From NCBI GenBank assembly GCA_002361155.1, contig DERZ01000033.1:8883-33950 (forward strand): 25,068 nucleotides of DNA, written 5' to 3'. Of this stretch, positions 1-8,302 are shown piece after piece. This DNA comes from Porphyromonadaceae bacterium UBA3327. Its GTDB lineage: Bacteria > Bacteroidota > Bacteroidia > Bacteroidales > Muribaculaceae. Position 1 is the first letter of the stretch, and every line of letters starts with the position of its first letter. The position numbers and the translations under genes are program-made. The notes below the pieces were generated by a model that did no database searches, was not told the origin of the DNA, and saw nothing but the letters and a program-made list of their open reading frames with translations.

Positions 1-40
1 CCTTCCCGAAATAATGTTTTCGCAATAAAGTCAATTACTG

Positions 41-2578
41 TTATTTTACTCTTCCGAGAACCGAGAGGATAGTGTCGCCGATTCCGATGGTATAGCCGTT
101 GGAGTTCCAGACTATGCGGTTGAAAGTGTCGGCTATTGCAAACACCGGTTTGCCGACGTTTTCGGCGAGATGCAGCGATTCCTTAATCTCCTTCAGTGAA
201 ACTCCCGACTTGTCGATTCCGAAAACCACATTGGAGGGAAGCTGAGGGAATGATTCTGCCTTGAAACGCCCCGCAAGAGCTTCATCCTCGAAGAGGAGCA
301 GAATCTTACAGCCGGTTTCCTCCAGTTGCCTGGCTCTTGCCGACAAGTCATTGAGTGCATGCGTCGACGGCTCATGATTCGGAGAGATGATTCCTATCAC
401 ATAATATCCGCGCCCGGTTGTGGAGAGGATGCTCTTGTCTGTATCCAGTGCTATATCATGATAAATATTTTCGGCATTCAGGTTTCCGATAACCGATATC
501 TCGCTGTTGTCCTGTCGTATCTTTAGCTCCTTGGAAATTTTTTCGCCGGGCGCTACGGTGAATATTTCAGACCTTGCGAGTACACCGCCGTTGGCCAGGC
601 GTTGTCCGGAGGTGAGGATGTATTGTCCCGGTTCAAGAGCTAACGGTTTTGAAAAAATCTGAGAGACAGTAGCTCCTTCGTCGAATTCGAGCTGTCGCGG
701 GACTCCGTTGGAGATCCGTGATATGGAGAACTGTGAATAATACTTGGGATCCACCATATATCCTTCAGGTGAGAATTTGAGTGTCAGTTCTCCCTTGACG
801 TAATCATTATTATTTCCTGTTTTCTCATCGGCAGATTCTAAAGACACATTGCGCCATGCGCCTTCCGGCGAAAGATACTGTGTCGCGGCCGTCACCGGAT
901 CGATGCGTGCCGGCATTCCGAGTGATCGTGCGGCAGCCACGTAGAAAATCTCACGTGACAGTCTGTCGGCTTTTCTGCTCTGCATCACTGATGCCGGGCT
1001 TATTCGGATTGCTTTCGGATTTTCGGCATCGGCAAGTTCTATGTTGCGGCATACCCATGCGGCAAGAGAGTCGGGATTGTGTGTAATATCCTCCTTCTTC
1101 AGTTCATTTACAATTATTCCGCGCCAAGGAGTAAGGTTTTCATATTCAACGCGTGGATTGAGGATATAGGCTGCGTGGATATCTGCATCCCACTCCGACC
1201 GGTTTGTCAGACGGGGAGTATTACGGAGGTGATCGAGTACTACCTCCGCCGATATATCGCGTCGGTCTTTCTCACTGATATTCTCCAGCAGCATCAGTGC
1301 CATTTCCCGTTCATAACCATAAAGGCCACGAAGCAAGTCGGCAAGCACTTTGTGATTGCCCCGCGATTCGGTCAGAACCTTTGCAGTGCGTTGCGGGTTG
1401 AGTTCCAGTTCTTCTGCCAAATTCCGGGCAAGGGCTGAAGTGATGAAGGTTGATGTATAGGCATTGCGGATCGAGTCCTCCCGGTGCATCCTCAGATTGT
1501 TCAGTTCGCGTTGCGCATTGCTTACCGCCGGCGTATTGCTTCCCGCTGCGGGAGGTATTATGTCGAACGTGAAAGTTCCCTCCGAAGCGGCATCCTTGTC
1601 TAAGGTCACTTCCAGTATCCCCTGTCCCGGTCTTCCTTTCGCAAATCCGAATCTGCCCCCTTCGCAGGCCCAGACCATCATGTCGCCGATACCGGCCGAC
1701 AGCGAAGCTTCTCCGTTGGCATCCGCCCTCTTGGTGACAGCCGGGAAATACTCCGAATAGTTGTAAATGCAGAAATTTACCTCGGCGTCGGCAGCCGGAG
1801 CGCCGTCCGCACGCACGACTCTCACCGGGAGATCAGCCACTGGCGCATAGTTGGAGGTTACGTTTATACGGGTGGTAAGCGGCTCTTTGAGCAACACCTC
1901 TTCCGGTCCCTTGTAGTCGCCCACTACATTGGTGCTCATCAGAAGTCCGCGGGATGCGGGGTCGTTGAACCACGCCAGGTCAAGTACCGGTTCCGGCTCG
2001 CAGGCACCGAGAAAATGCCACTTGCCGTCCGCCCAGGCCTCAACCCACGCGTGATTGTCATCTGTATGTGCCCACCTCGGGGTATATATCTGACGTGCGG
2101 GAATACCTACCGAACGAAGAGCCGCCACGGTGAATGTCGACTCCTCGCCACAGCGTCCTATCGCCTGGCTTACCGCCGACAGCGGAGAGGATGTGCGGGC
2201 ATCCGACGGACAGTAGGTGACCTTCTCGTGGCACCAGTGGTTCACCTCAAGTATGGCATCCATCATGTTCATTCCCTTCACCCGATCCTTCAGTTCTTTG
2301 TAAAAGACAGGCCTGGACATGTCGAGACTCTCGTTGTTGACTCTGACAGGAAGTACGAAATGCAGAAACTCGCGGTCAGGCACTGTTTTGCCCCAGGGCA
2401 TTTCCTTGCGTGCGCGCAGCGATGACTCCACGTTTGCCTGATAGAACTCGCGAGAATAATCGAGTCTGTCGGGAAGCGGCATTGATGAATACAGGAAATC
2501 GACAGCCTCTTGCGGAGTAATGGCAAAAGCCGTAAAAGTGCAGACAAGCGCTGCAGACGTAAATATATTTTTAATCAT
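41..2578 (-). CDS. Exported transglutaminase-like protein with a duplicated domain
   Basis: 845 residues with an N-terminal signal peptide (hydrophobic residues 5-19). The first transglutaminase-like domain (about 90-200) has the catalytic Cys in GRCGEES (C143) and His in DDNHAWVEAW (H176). The usual third Asp position is unclear; E194 in ACEPEP is a candidate. Residues about 237-335 look like an Ig or carboxypeptidase-regulatory-like fold. A helical stretch (350-470) follows, then a second transglutaminase-like segment (about 495-585) that keeps the helix with VAAARSLGMPAR but has no matching Cys or His. The last 130 residues (715-845) resemble a thioredoxin/peroxiredoxin fold without active-site Cys. 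The protein is likely periplasmic or surface exposed. Its start ATG overlaps the cutC stop (ATGA), so it is the last gene of the coupled block. The substrate is unknown; the superfamily includes proteases, amide-forming enzymes and peptide:N-glycanases. Confidence 0.8.
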   Translation of the reverse strand: MIKNIFTSAALVCTFTAFAITPQEAVDFLYSSMPLPDRLDYSREFYQANVESSLRARKEMPWGKTVPDREFLHFVLPVRVNNESLDMSRPVFYKELKDRVKGMNMMDAILEVNHWCHEKVTYCPSDARTSSPLSAVSQAIGRCGEESTFTVAALRSVGIPARQIYTPRWAHTDDNHAWVEAWADGKWHFLGACEPEPVLDLAWFNDPASRGLLMSTNVVGDYKGPEEVLLKEPLTTRINVTSNYAPVADLPVRVVRADGAPAADAEVNFCIYNYSEYFPAVTKRADANGEASLSAGIGDMMVWACEGGRFGFAKGRPGQGILEVTLDKDAASEGTFTFDIIPPAAGSNTPAVSNAQRELNNLRMHREDSIRNAYTSTFITSALARNLAEELELNPQRTAKVLTESRGNHKVLADLLRGLYGYEREMALMLLENISEKDRRDISAEVVLDHLRNTPRLTNRSEWDADIHAAYILNPRVEYENLTPWRGIIVNELKKEDITHNPDSLAAWVCRNIELADAENPKAIRISPASVMQSRKADRLSREIFYVAAARSLGMPARIDPVTAATQYLSPEGAWRNVSLESADEKTGNNNDYVKGELTLKFSPEGYMVDPKYYSQFSISRISNGVPRQLEFDEGATVSQIFSKPLALEPGQYILTSGQRLANGGVLARSEIFTVAPGEKISKELKIRQDNSEISVIGNLNAENIYHDIALDTDKSILSTTGRGYYVIGIISPNHEPSTHALNDLSARARQLEETGCKILLLFEDEALAGRFKAESFPQLPSNVVFGIDKSGVSLKEIKESLHLAENVGKPVFAIADTFNRIVWNSNGYTIGIGDTILSVLGRVK

Positions 2579-3378
2579 AGTGTAGTTGTTCTGTTTATTA
2601 TTTCGATCAGTTCCGCAACTTTTTCGGAAGAAGTCGACATCCGTGCGTACTCGTCGGAACCGGGAGTTCCCATCGGGACATCGTCTCTGCGGAACCGCAT
2701 TCCGCTGGCCGACGGTCCGCGGGCAGTGGAGTGGATTATGTCGACACCGGTTTCTCTGATGATTGTTGCGGCGTTGCCGGCGTTAACTCCGCAACCGGCC
2801 ATAATCATAAGCCTGCCTGCCGCACGACGAACGAGTTCCCGCAACGTCACGATTCCATCCTGAGCCGTCGGGGCAAGCCCCGATGTGAGCAGACAGTCGC
2901 ATCCGAGACTGATCGCCTCTTCAAGACTTTTATCCGGATTCCTTACAAGGTCGAAAGCCCGATGGAAAGTGACGTTGGCATGATGGTTTATCGAACGTGC
3001 CTTTGAAATGAGTTTCCCGCATATATCCGTATCGATATCTCCATCAGGAGTCAGCGCGCCTATTACCACGCCTGTTGCTCCGGAAGCTACAGCAAACTCG
3101 ATGTCTCTCTCCATCACCGATATTTCATGCCAGGAATAGAGGAAATCGCCGGGACGTGGACGTATCAGGACATTGACCTCCGGGATACCTGAAGCTACCG
3201 CAGTCTCTATGGTAGCCGCCGAAGGCGTCAGGCCGCCATCCGACAATCCGGAGCACAGTTCTATACGCGACGCACCTCCTGCTATCGCTGCCGCGACACT
3301 GGCCGGATCTCCGCAGCAAATCTCCAGCCGGTGAATACTGTCCGGCTTCTGTGAAACAATTCCTCTCATATCTCGCAT
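2575..3378 (-). CDS. cutC: CutC family TIM-barrel protein
   Basis: 267 residues, usual length is about 245-250. Family motifs visible are GASRIELCSGLSDGGLTPS (residues 35-53), LIRPRPGDFLYS, GALTPDGDID, VTFHRAFD and DIIHSTARG, which identify PF03932. CutC is named for copper homeostasis, but that role rests on limited evidence and the true reaction is unsettled. Here no copper transporter or chaperone is nearby. Instead the gene overlaps the fucosidase stop by 13 nt and its own stop overlaps the transglutaminase start by ATGA, so it is translated within a glycan-related operon. That argues for a sugar-linked job (inference). The family assignment is firm and the function is open. Confidence 0.9.
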   Translation of the reverse strand: MRDMRGIVSQKPDSIHRLEICCGDPASVAAAIAGGASRIELCSGLSDGGLTPSAATIETAVASGIPEVNVLIRPRPGDFLYSWHEISVMERDIEFAVASGATGVVIGALTPDGDIDTDICGKLISKARSINHHANVTFHRAFDLVRNPDKSLEEAISLGCDCLLTSGLAPTAQDGIVTLRELVRRAAGRLMIMAGCGVNAGNAATIIRETGVDIIHSTARGPSASGMRFRRDDVPMGTPGSDEYARMSTSSEKVAELIEIINRTTTL

Positions 3379-4697
3379 TCTATAATGAAATCGGGAGTGT
3401 CTTCAATTTCCGGCAGATGCACAAGAGTGCAATCGTCAGTTCTGGTGAGGCGCACTTTTTTACCTGACTTGAATTCGAAAGCTTTCTTGATACGGACATT
3501 TCCCGGCACTATGATGGCCTTGTTCTCCGGGGTCAACACATGTAGAAACAGTCGGTTCCCCTTTTTTGTGGATGTTCCCCAGGACTGGGCGGCAAAGGGA
3601 CTGCCCTCGGTGCCGTAGATGGTCTCGCCGTTTTCTCTCATCCATGTCCCTATTTTAGCGAGGCGGTCGAGAGCTGCGGCCGGAAGAGCTCCGCTTGGTT
3701 GCGGCCCGATGTTGAGGAGAAGATTGGCGCCAAGTCCGGCGGCCTTTACAAGATAGCGTATCAGCGTATCCGCGTCCTTGTAATTCTGGTCCATGATCTT
3801 GTATCCCCACATGCCGTTCATTGTGTTGCATGTTTCCAGCGGCAACCGGCTGATGTCCTGAAATGAATATCCTGCCGTGTTTTCTCCCGGCAGGTCGCGT
3901 TCGAAAATCTGTATGTCCTCGCCCGGGAATGGATTCTGATGATGGTTGTTGGCCACCATGCAGGAGGGTTGAAGCCTGTGAATAAGCTCATACTGTTCGT
4001 CGAGGTGCCAGTCAAAAGGAGTCTTGTCCTCGTCATGGTCCCACCACCCGTCGAACCAGATGGCGCGGATCGGTCCGTAGCCCGTCAGCAACTCTGTGAG
4101 CTGGCGGTTCATGAACCCGTAGTATGAATTCCAGTCGGCTTTCCCAGGGTCGCGGCCTGTTGTCTTGCCGGTACGGCCTTGCGGATAATCGTCGCGTACC
4201 CAGTCGAGATGGGAATAATACAGATGAAGGGCTATTCCCTGACGGGCACATTCCTCGGAGAGTTCCTTGAGAATGTCGCGGCCGAAAGGGGTGCCGTCAA
4301 CAATATCATATTCTCCTTCAGCCGTGTCCCACATCGAGAATCCGTCGTGATGTCGCGACGTGATGCATATATATCTGGCTCCGGCGTCCTTGATGGACGA
4401 CACCCATTCAGCGGCGTTGAATTCGGCGGGATAGAACCCCCTTGCCGCCTTCTTGTATTCCTCGGCCTTCGGACCGTAATTTAGGTACCATTCCCCTTGT
4501 CCGAACATGCTGTATATACCCCAGTGGATGAATATGCCGAACCTGTCGTCGGAAAACTGCCTCTGTGACTCAATCACGGCCTCCGAAGGGGTGTAGCCGG
4601 AGGCCGGCAATGACATAGCCGCGCAACACAGAGCCAGATTTACAGGCAAATTGATGAATTTATTTATTTTCATTGAATAGTGTTGTTTTCTGATCAT
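3366..4697 (-). CDS. GH29 alpha-L-fucosidase, exported
   Basis: 443 residues, short for GH29, so essentially the catalytic barrel plus a small C-terminal beta domain. It shows the family start FGIFIHWGIYS (HWG at 58-60), SRHHDGF (114-120), HLYYSHLDW, and IWFDGWW, whose Asp (D216) fits the catalytic nucleophile. The acid/base is not assignable by eye. A hydrophobic signal stretch lies at 17-34; LALCC is not a good lipobox, so a periplasmic soluble enzyme is more likely. The first ATG overlaps the ROK stop by ATGA, which favours translational coupling, but an ATG eight codons in (4673) gives a more typical signal peptide (MKINKF...). It releases terminal fucose from glycans. Linkage preference and GH29 subfamily cannot be read from the sequence. 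Confidence 0.9.
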   Translation of the reverse strand: MIRKQHYSMKINKFINLPVNLALCCAAMSLPASGYTPSEAVIESQRQFSDDRFGIFIHWGIYSMFGQGEWYLNYGPKAEEYKKAARGFYPAEFNAAEWVSSIKDAGARYICITSRHHDGFSMWDTAEGEYDIVDGTPFGRDILKELSEECARQGIALHLYYSHLDWVRDDYPQGRTGKTTGRDPGKADWNSYYGFMNRQLTELLTGYGPIRAIWFDGWWDHDEDKTPFDWHLDEQYELIHRLQPSCMVANNHHQNPFPGEDIQIFERDLPGENTAGYSFQDISRLPLETCNTMNGMWGYKIMDQNYKDADTLIRYLVKAAGLGANLLLNIGPQPSGALPAAALDRLAKIGTWMRENGETIYGTEGSPFAAQSWGTSTKKGNRLFLHVLTPENKAIIVPGNVRIKKAFEFKSGKKVRLTRTDDCTLVHLPEIEDTPDFIIECEI

Positions 4698-5665
4698 GAC
4701 ATGCTTAAAGGCAGGGAGGCGGCCCCGAGAATCGCGGCGTCGGCATCGTGAAGCTTCGAGAGAAGGAAACGCACCCGATCCTTATAGAGGAACAGTGCGG
4801 ATTCGAGAAAGGCCTCCCGCATCGGCTTGAGCAGCAGATCGCCGGCCTTCGAGACTCCTCCGAAGAGGATAAATGCCTCGGGGTCTGTCACAGCCGCGAA
4901 TTCCGCTGCCGCTTTACCGAGACAGTGGCCGGTGAATTCATAAATGCGGTTGGCGAGTCTGTCTCCGTCGCATGCGGCTATCTGAACTTTCTTCGGAGTC
5001 ATTTCTCCCTGAGGGATATCACGAAGTACGGATGGTTCGTCACTTTCCGCCAGCATTCGGCGGGCAGTCTTCCTGATACCGTCGGCGGAGCCTATTGTGT
5101 GGAGGCATCCGTAACGGCCGCAGCTGCAGAGTCTGTCGGAGGCGAAAGGGAATGTGACATGTCCGAGTTCGCCGGCGAATCCGCTTCTTCCGGACAGCAG
5201 ATGGCCGTCGCATACTATGCCGCCGCCTACGCTTGTGCCGAGCGTAAGGACTATGAAATTCCTGAGTCCGGCGGCGGCGCCGTATGTCATTTCTCCTATG
5301 GCGGCAGCGTTGGCGTCGTTGCTGATGACGGTTCGGAGCCCGGTGCGGCTTTCCATCATGTTTACGAGAGCGATGGGAGAGGGCCAGGGCAGATTGGTGG
5401 CGCCCTCGATGCATCCTGTCGAGGCGTTGGCGCACGGCGCGCCGATTCCGATTCCCTCTATCATGCCCTCAAGAATGTTGTCGGCAATCATACGGGATAT
5501 CTTCGAGGCGAGATTGTCGGCCCATTTCTCCACAGTGGGTGTGCGCGTGGGGATAGAGTCGTTGGCCACAATATGGCCTACCGAGTCCACTATCGCAAAT
5601 GCGGTATTGGTTCCTCCGAGATCCACTCCCACTGTGAATGGAGGATATAATTCAGTTGTTTCCAT
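4694..5665 (-). CDS. ROK family sugar kinase
   Basis: 323 residues, typical length. The N-terminal ATP phosphate-binding motif is VGVDLGGTN (D15-N20). ISNDANAAAIGE carries the catalytic Asp (D117), TLGTSVGGGI the second phosphate loop, GELGHVTF the sugar-contacting E166/H169, and CSCGRYGC (C180, C182, C187 with H169) the ROK zinc site. It has no N-terminal helix-turn-helix, so this is the kinase rather than a NagC/XylR-type repressor. It is cytoplasmic and probably phosphorylates glucose, GlcNAc, ManNAc or a similar hexose; the substrate is not decidable by eye. It begins 23 nt after the bioGC stop, where bioD might be expected, and is coupled to the fucosidase. Confidence 0.88.
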   Translation of the reverse strand: METTELYPPFTVGVDLGGTNTAFAIVDSVGHIVANDSIPTRTPTVEKWADNLASKISRMIADNILEGMIEGIGIGAPCANASTGCIEGATNLPWPSPIALVNMMESRTGLRTVISNDANAAAIGEMTYGAAAGLRNFIVLTLGTSVGGGIVCDGHLLSGRSGFAGELGHVTFPFASDRLCSCGRYGCLHTIGSADGIRKTARRMLAESDEPSVLRDIPQGEMTPKKVQIAACDGDRLANRIYEFTGHCLGKAAAEFAAVTDPEAFILFGGVSKAGDLLLKPMREAFLESALFLYKDRVRFLLSKLHDADAAILGAASLPLSMS

Positions 5666-5688
5666 GATACAGGTTCTATTTACATATA

Positions 5689-7170
5689 TTATTCTACATT
5701 GGGCGTCCCTTCTGGATAAATTAGCGTCGGCACTTTATCCAGACGCACCTTGGCTTTCGCTGTGAAATATACGGGCCGGTAGGTGAGTGTCCTGAGACGG
5801 CGCAGCGCCGATATCGAAAGTCCCGGAGATGGTGCCGAACCGGTCACTCCGGTGTGCTTGAGATGCATCATCATGTCGCGGACGCTTCGGAACTCCACCT
5901 TTATCTCATCCTCCTCCACAAGGATATCCTCGAAATCCCGGTCAAGCCATTCCTGCAGTTCCGCTGCTCCCGGATACCGCAACGGCACGGGGCGGAACTC
6001 ATCGAGTTCTCCCATATTGCCGGGAAGAAACGTGGACATGGCGATTCTTCCGCCTGGACGGAGATGTCTGGAGCATTCATGCAGAAAGCGGGGAATGTCG
6101 GCGAACCATTGGATGGCCGAGGCCGACAGAATCCAGTCGTATTCCTCTCCTTCGTCGGCAAGCCACAACTCTGCATCGCATTTGTGATAATGTTCCTCAG
6201 GCGCCACGCCGAAACGGGGAATGTCGGCTATATCCACGAATTCGGCGCGTGCGGGAGAAAGCAGAGAGCCGTATTCCTTTGTGAAAAGTCCGGTACCCGG
6301 TCCTATTTCGAGGGTGGATACACCTGATACCCCGCAATCTGTCCCGGTTATTTCGGCAACACCTGATATCTGCTGTCTCTTTCTGTTTTCCTCAAGATGT
6401 GCCTTTATCAATGATGCGAGACGTATGGCAGCCATATTCTGGGCTATGGCATGGGTGTCGTAGGAATCGGACGCATTGCTGAAATGCCGGGATATTGTAA
6501 TGGTGTCGGCTATAACCGATCTTATTACGAGTCCGATATCAGTATAATGCGCCCAGTCTGTCTCAACAGTTTGCACATCAGGGTCGATGGCCCAGCATCG
6601 TCTCATGTTTTCAGGCGGGAATATTCTGTCGTTGGCACTGATGTAAGCGCGCGTCCATGGAAGTCGCCATGCCTCTTCAGAGGCACACTTCGGAGCGGAG
6701 GAAGCTACGGTATAGAGTCCTTTTCGGAGATATTCAGTCTGTTCGGCATTTTCCTCCGCAGGGAAGCAGCGGTTTAACGTTTCCTTGTCCGGCATCATGC
6801 GGCGTCTGAATCTGTAGAGATTCTCAGGTGTAAGATTGTCGGCTGTTCCCATGAATATCTCCACTGGAATTCCGTGAGTGTCGCTTACAGGAAGGGGAGT
6901 TCCGTTTATCGCGTAGGCTGCCGTGATTCTTCGCGGATCGAGTGTCCTCTCCGCAGCGAATACACCGAGCGACCATGCGAATACATATACCGTATAATAT
7001 CCGTCTAAAACAGCGTCAGGCAACGTAAGGTCGCTGTAATCGTACACTACGGCCACATCCCATGTGTCATGACTTACATTGGCATACAGACGCGGTTCCG
7101 CGCTCCAGCCGGTGAATATTAGAATCAGTCGCGAATTCTCTTTAGCTTTATGTATGAATTCAACCTTCAT
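5689..7170 (-). CDS. bioC: BioG-BioC fusion: pimeloyl-ACP methyl ester esterase plus malonyl-ACP O-methyltransferase
   Basis: 493 residues with two enzymes in one chain. Residues 1-215 match BioG (DUF452): FTGWS at 19-23, nucleophile elbow FAWSLG (S67), DRIFP (D181) and DWAHY (H208), giving a plausible Ser-Asp-His triad. Residues about 228-480 are a class I SAM methyltransferase of the BioC type, with SAM motif I LEIGPGTG (287-294) and the downstream WILSASAIQWF and LRPGGRIAMSTFLPGN motifs. BioC methylates malonyl-ACP so it can enter fatty acid synthesis; BioG hydrolyses the methyl ester after pimeloyl-ACP is formed. The start overlaps the bioF stop by ATGA. Fused proteins of this type are known in Bacteroidetes as far as I recall. 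No frameshift is seen at the junction. Confidence 0.9.
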   Translation of the reverse strand: MKVEFIHKAKENSRLILIFTGWSAEPRLYANVSHDTWDVAVVYDYSDLTLPDAVLDGYYTVYVFAWSLGVFAAERTLDPRRITAAYAINGTPLPVSDTHGIPVEIFMGTADNLTPENLYRFRRRMMPDKETLNRCFPAEENAEQTEYLRKGLYTVASSAPKCASEEAWRLPWTRAYISANDRIFPPENMRRCWAIDPDVQTVETDWAHYTDIGLVIRSVIADTITISRHFSNASDSYDTHAIAQNMAAIRLASLIKAHLEENRKRQQISGVAEITGTDCGVSGVSTLEIGPGTGLFTKEYGSLLSPARAEFVDIADIPRFGVAPEEHYHKCDAELWLADEGEEYDWILSASAIQWFADIPRFLHECSRHLRPGGRIAMSTFLPGNMGELDEFRPVPLRYPGAAELQEWLDRDFEDILVEEDEIKVEFRSVRDMMMHLKHTGVTGSAPSPGLSISALRRLRTLTYRPVYFTAKAKVRLDKVPTLIYPEGTPNVE

Positions 7171-8300
7171 AATTTTCTGATAATATCGGCAACTTTATGA
7201 ATGTCGCTGTCTGACAGCCCTGCGTTGAGCGAGAACCTGATCCTTTCGCCTCCGGGCGGGACAGTAGGGCGCCGTATGGCCAGGGCGATCACGCCCTGCT
7301 CTCCGAGGCGGTGCGACATTTTTACCGCCTTTGTAGCGTCTCCTGCCATAAGAGGAACTATCTGCGAACGAGAAACGCATTCCTTTCCCGTGATGTCTTC
7401 GATGATCCCGCGAAATTCAGCCGATATCTCTGCGAGACGCGCACGTTCATCCGACATATCCTCGAGAATCTCGGTCATCATCAGGCTCCATGCGGCGCAA
7501 ACTGGTGGTATGGCGGTCGAGAATATGAGGCTGCGCGCGGCGTTCACAAGATAATCGCGCAGTGTCGCCGAAGTCGATACAAAGGCGCCTGAGGAGGCGC
7601 AGGCTTTGCCGAAAGTTCCGACAATAATATCGGTTTCATCTATTAGTCCGAGTGATTCCGCCACCCCCAGACCTTTTTTGCCGAATACTCCGAATGCATG
7701 GGCCTCGTCTATATATAGCATTATTTCGGGGAATTCCCGGCGTAGCGCCACAAGCTCTTCCAAAGGCGCGATATCTCCGTCCATACTGTAGACGGATTCC
7801 GCCATTACTATTATCCGGTCGAACTCGCCACGTCTTTTCTCGACTATGCGGCGGAGATGATCCGTGTCGTTATGTCTCCATCTTTCCATCTGCGTGTTCC
7901 GCATGACAAGGCCGTCGATGGCGGAGGCATGTATAAGCCTGTCCGGCAAAAAGAGTGTCCCCGGGATGTTCAGAGCCGATACGGTGCCGACATTGGCGTG
8001 GTATCCGGAGTTGAAGAGCAACGCCGGACGACCGTAAAGATCCTCCAGCCTGTTTTCAAGCATGCCGAATATCCGCTGGTCCGACGCGAGCAACCGTGAC
8101 GCGGAGGCCGACATCGAAATCTCCGGAAACCTTTCTGAGAATCCTTGGCGGAACATGGTCTGCCTTGCAGCGAGTCCCATATAGTCGTTGCCCGACAGGT
8201 CGAGTAATCCCCTGCCAGCCCGGTGGGGCGGTATCTCGCGCAACCTTCCCTCTCGGCGGAAATCTTCCAATATTGATTTATAATCCATAGAATGATCCAA
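7167..8300 (-). CDS. bioF: 8-amino-7-oxononanoate synthase
   Basis: 377 residues, PLP-dependent alpha-oxoamine synthase. Visible landmarks are LDLSGNDYMGL (33-43), FNSGYHANVG (96-105), DEAHAFGVFGKKG (198-210; D198 and H201 contact PLP) and GTFGKACASSGAF, where K232 is the Schiff-base lysine. It condenses pimeloyl-ACP (or CoA) with L-alanine to form KAPA, so it acts directly after the product of BioG-BioC, whose gene it overlaps by 4 nt. bioA ends 2 nt upstream. The family includes glycine C-acetyltransferase and serine palmitoyltransferase, but the gene neighbourhood decides for BioF. A second ATG at codon 5 is possible. Confidence 0.93.
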   Translation of the reverse strand: MDHSMDYKSILEDFRREGRLREIPPHRAGRGLLDLSGNDYMGLAARQTMFRQGFSERFPEISMSASASRLLASDQRIFGMLENRLEDLYGRPALLFNSGYHANVGTVSALNIPGTLFLPDRLIHASAIDGLVMRNTQMERWRHNDTDHLRRIVEKRRGEFDRIIVMAESVYSMDGDIAPLEELVALRREFPEIMLYIDEAHAFGVFGKKGLGVAESLGLIDETDIIVGTFGKACASSGAFVSTSATLRDYLVNAARSLIFSTAIPPVCAAWSLMMTEILEDMSDERARLAEISAEFRGIIEDITGKECVSRSQIVPLMAGDATKAVKMSHRLGEQGVIALAIRRPTVPPGGERIRFSLNAGLSDSDIHKVADIIRKL

Positions 8301-8302
8301 TG

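Noticed and set aside
4748..5650. Plus-strand open frame of 300 codons opposite the ROK kinase
   Set aside because: It is fully antisense to a kinase with all its motifs, its predicted protein shows no family features, and no promoter or coupled neighbour supports it.
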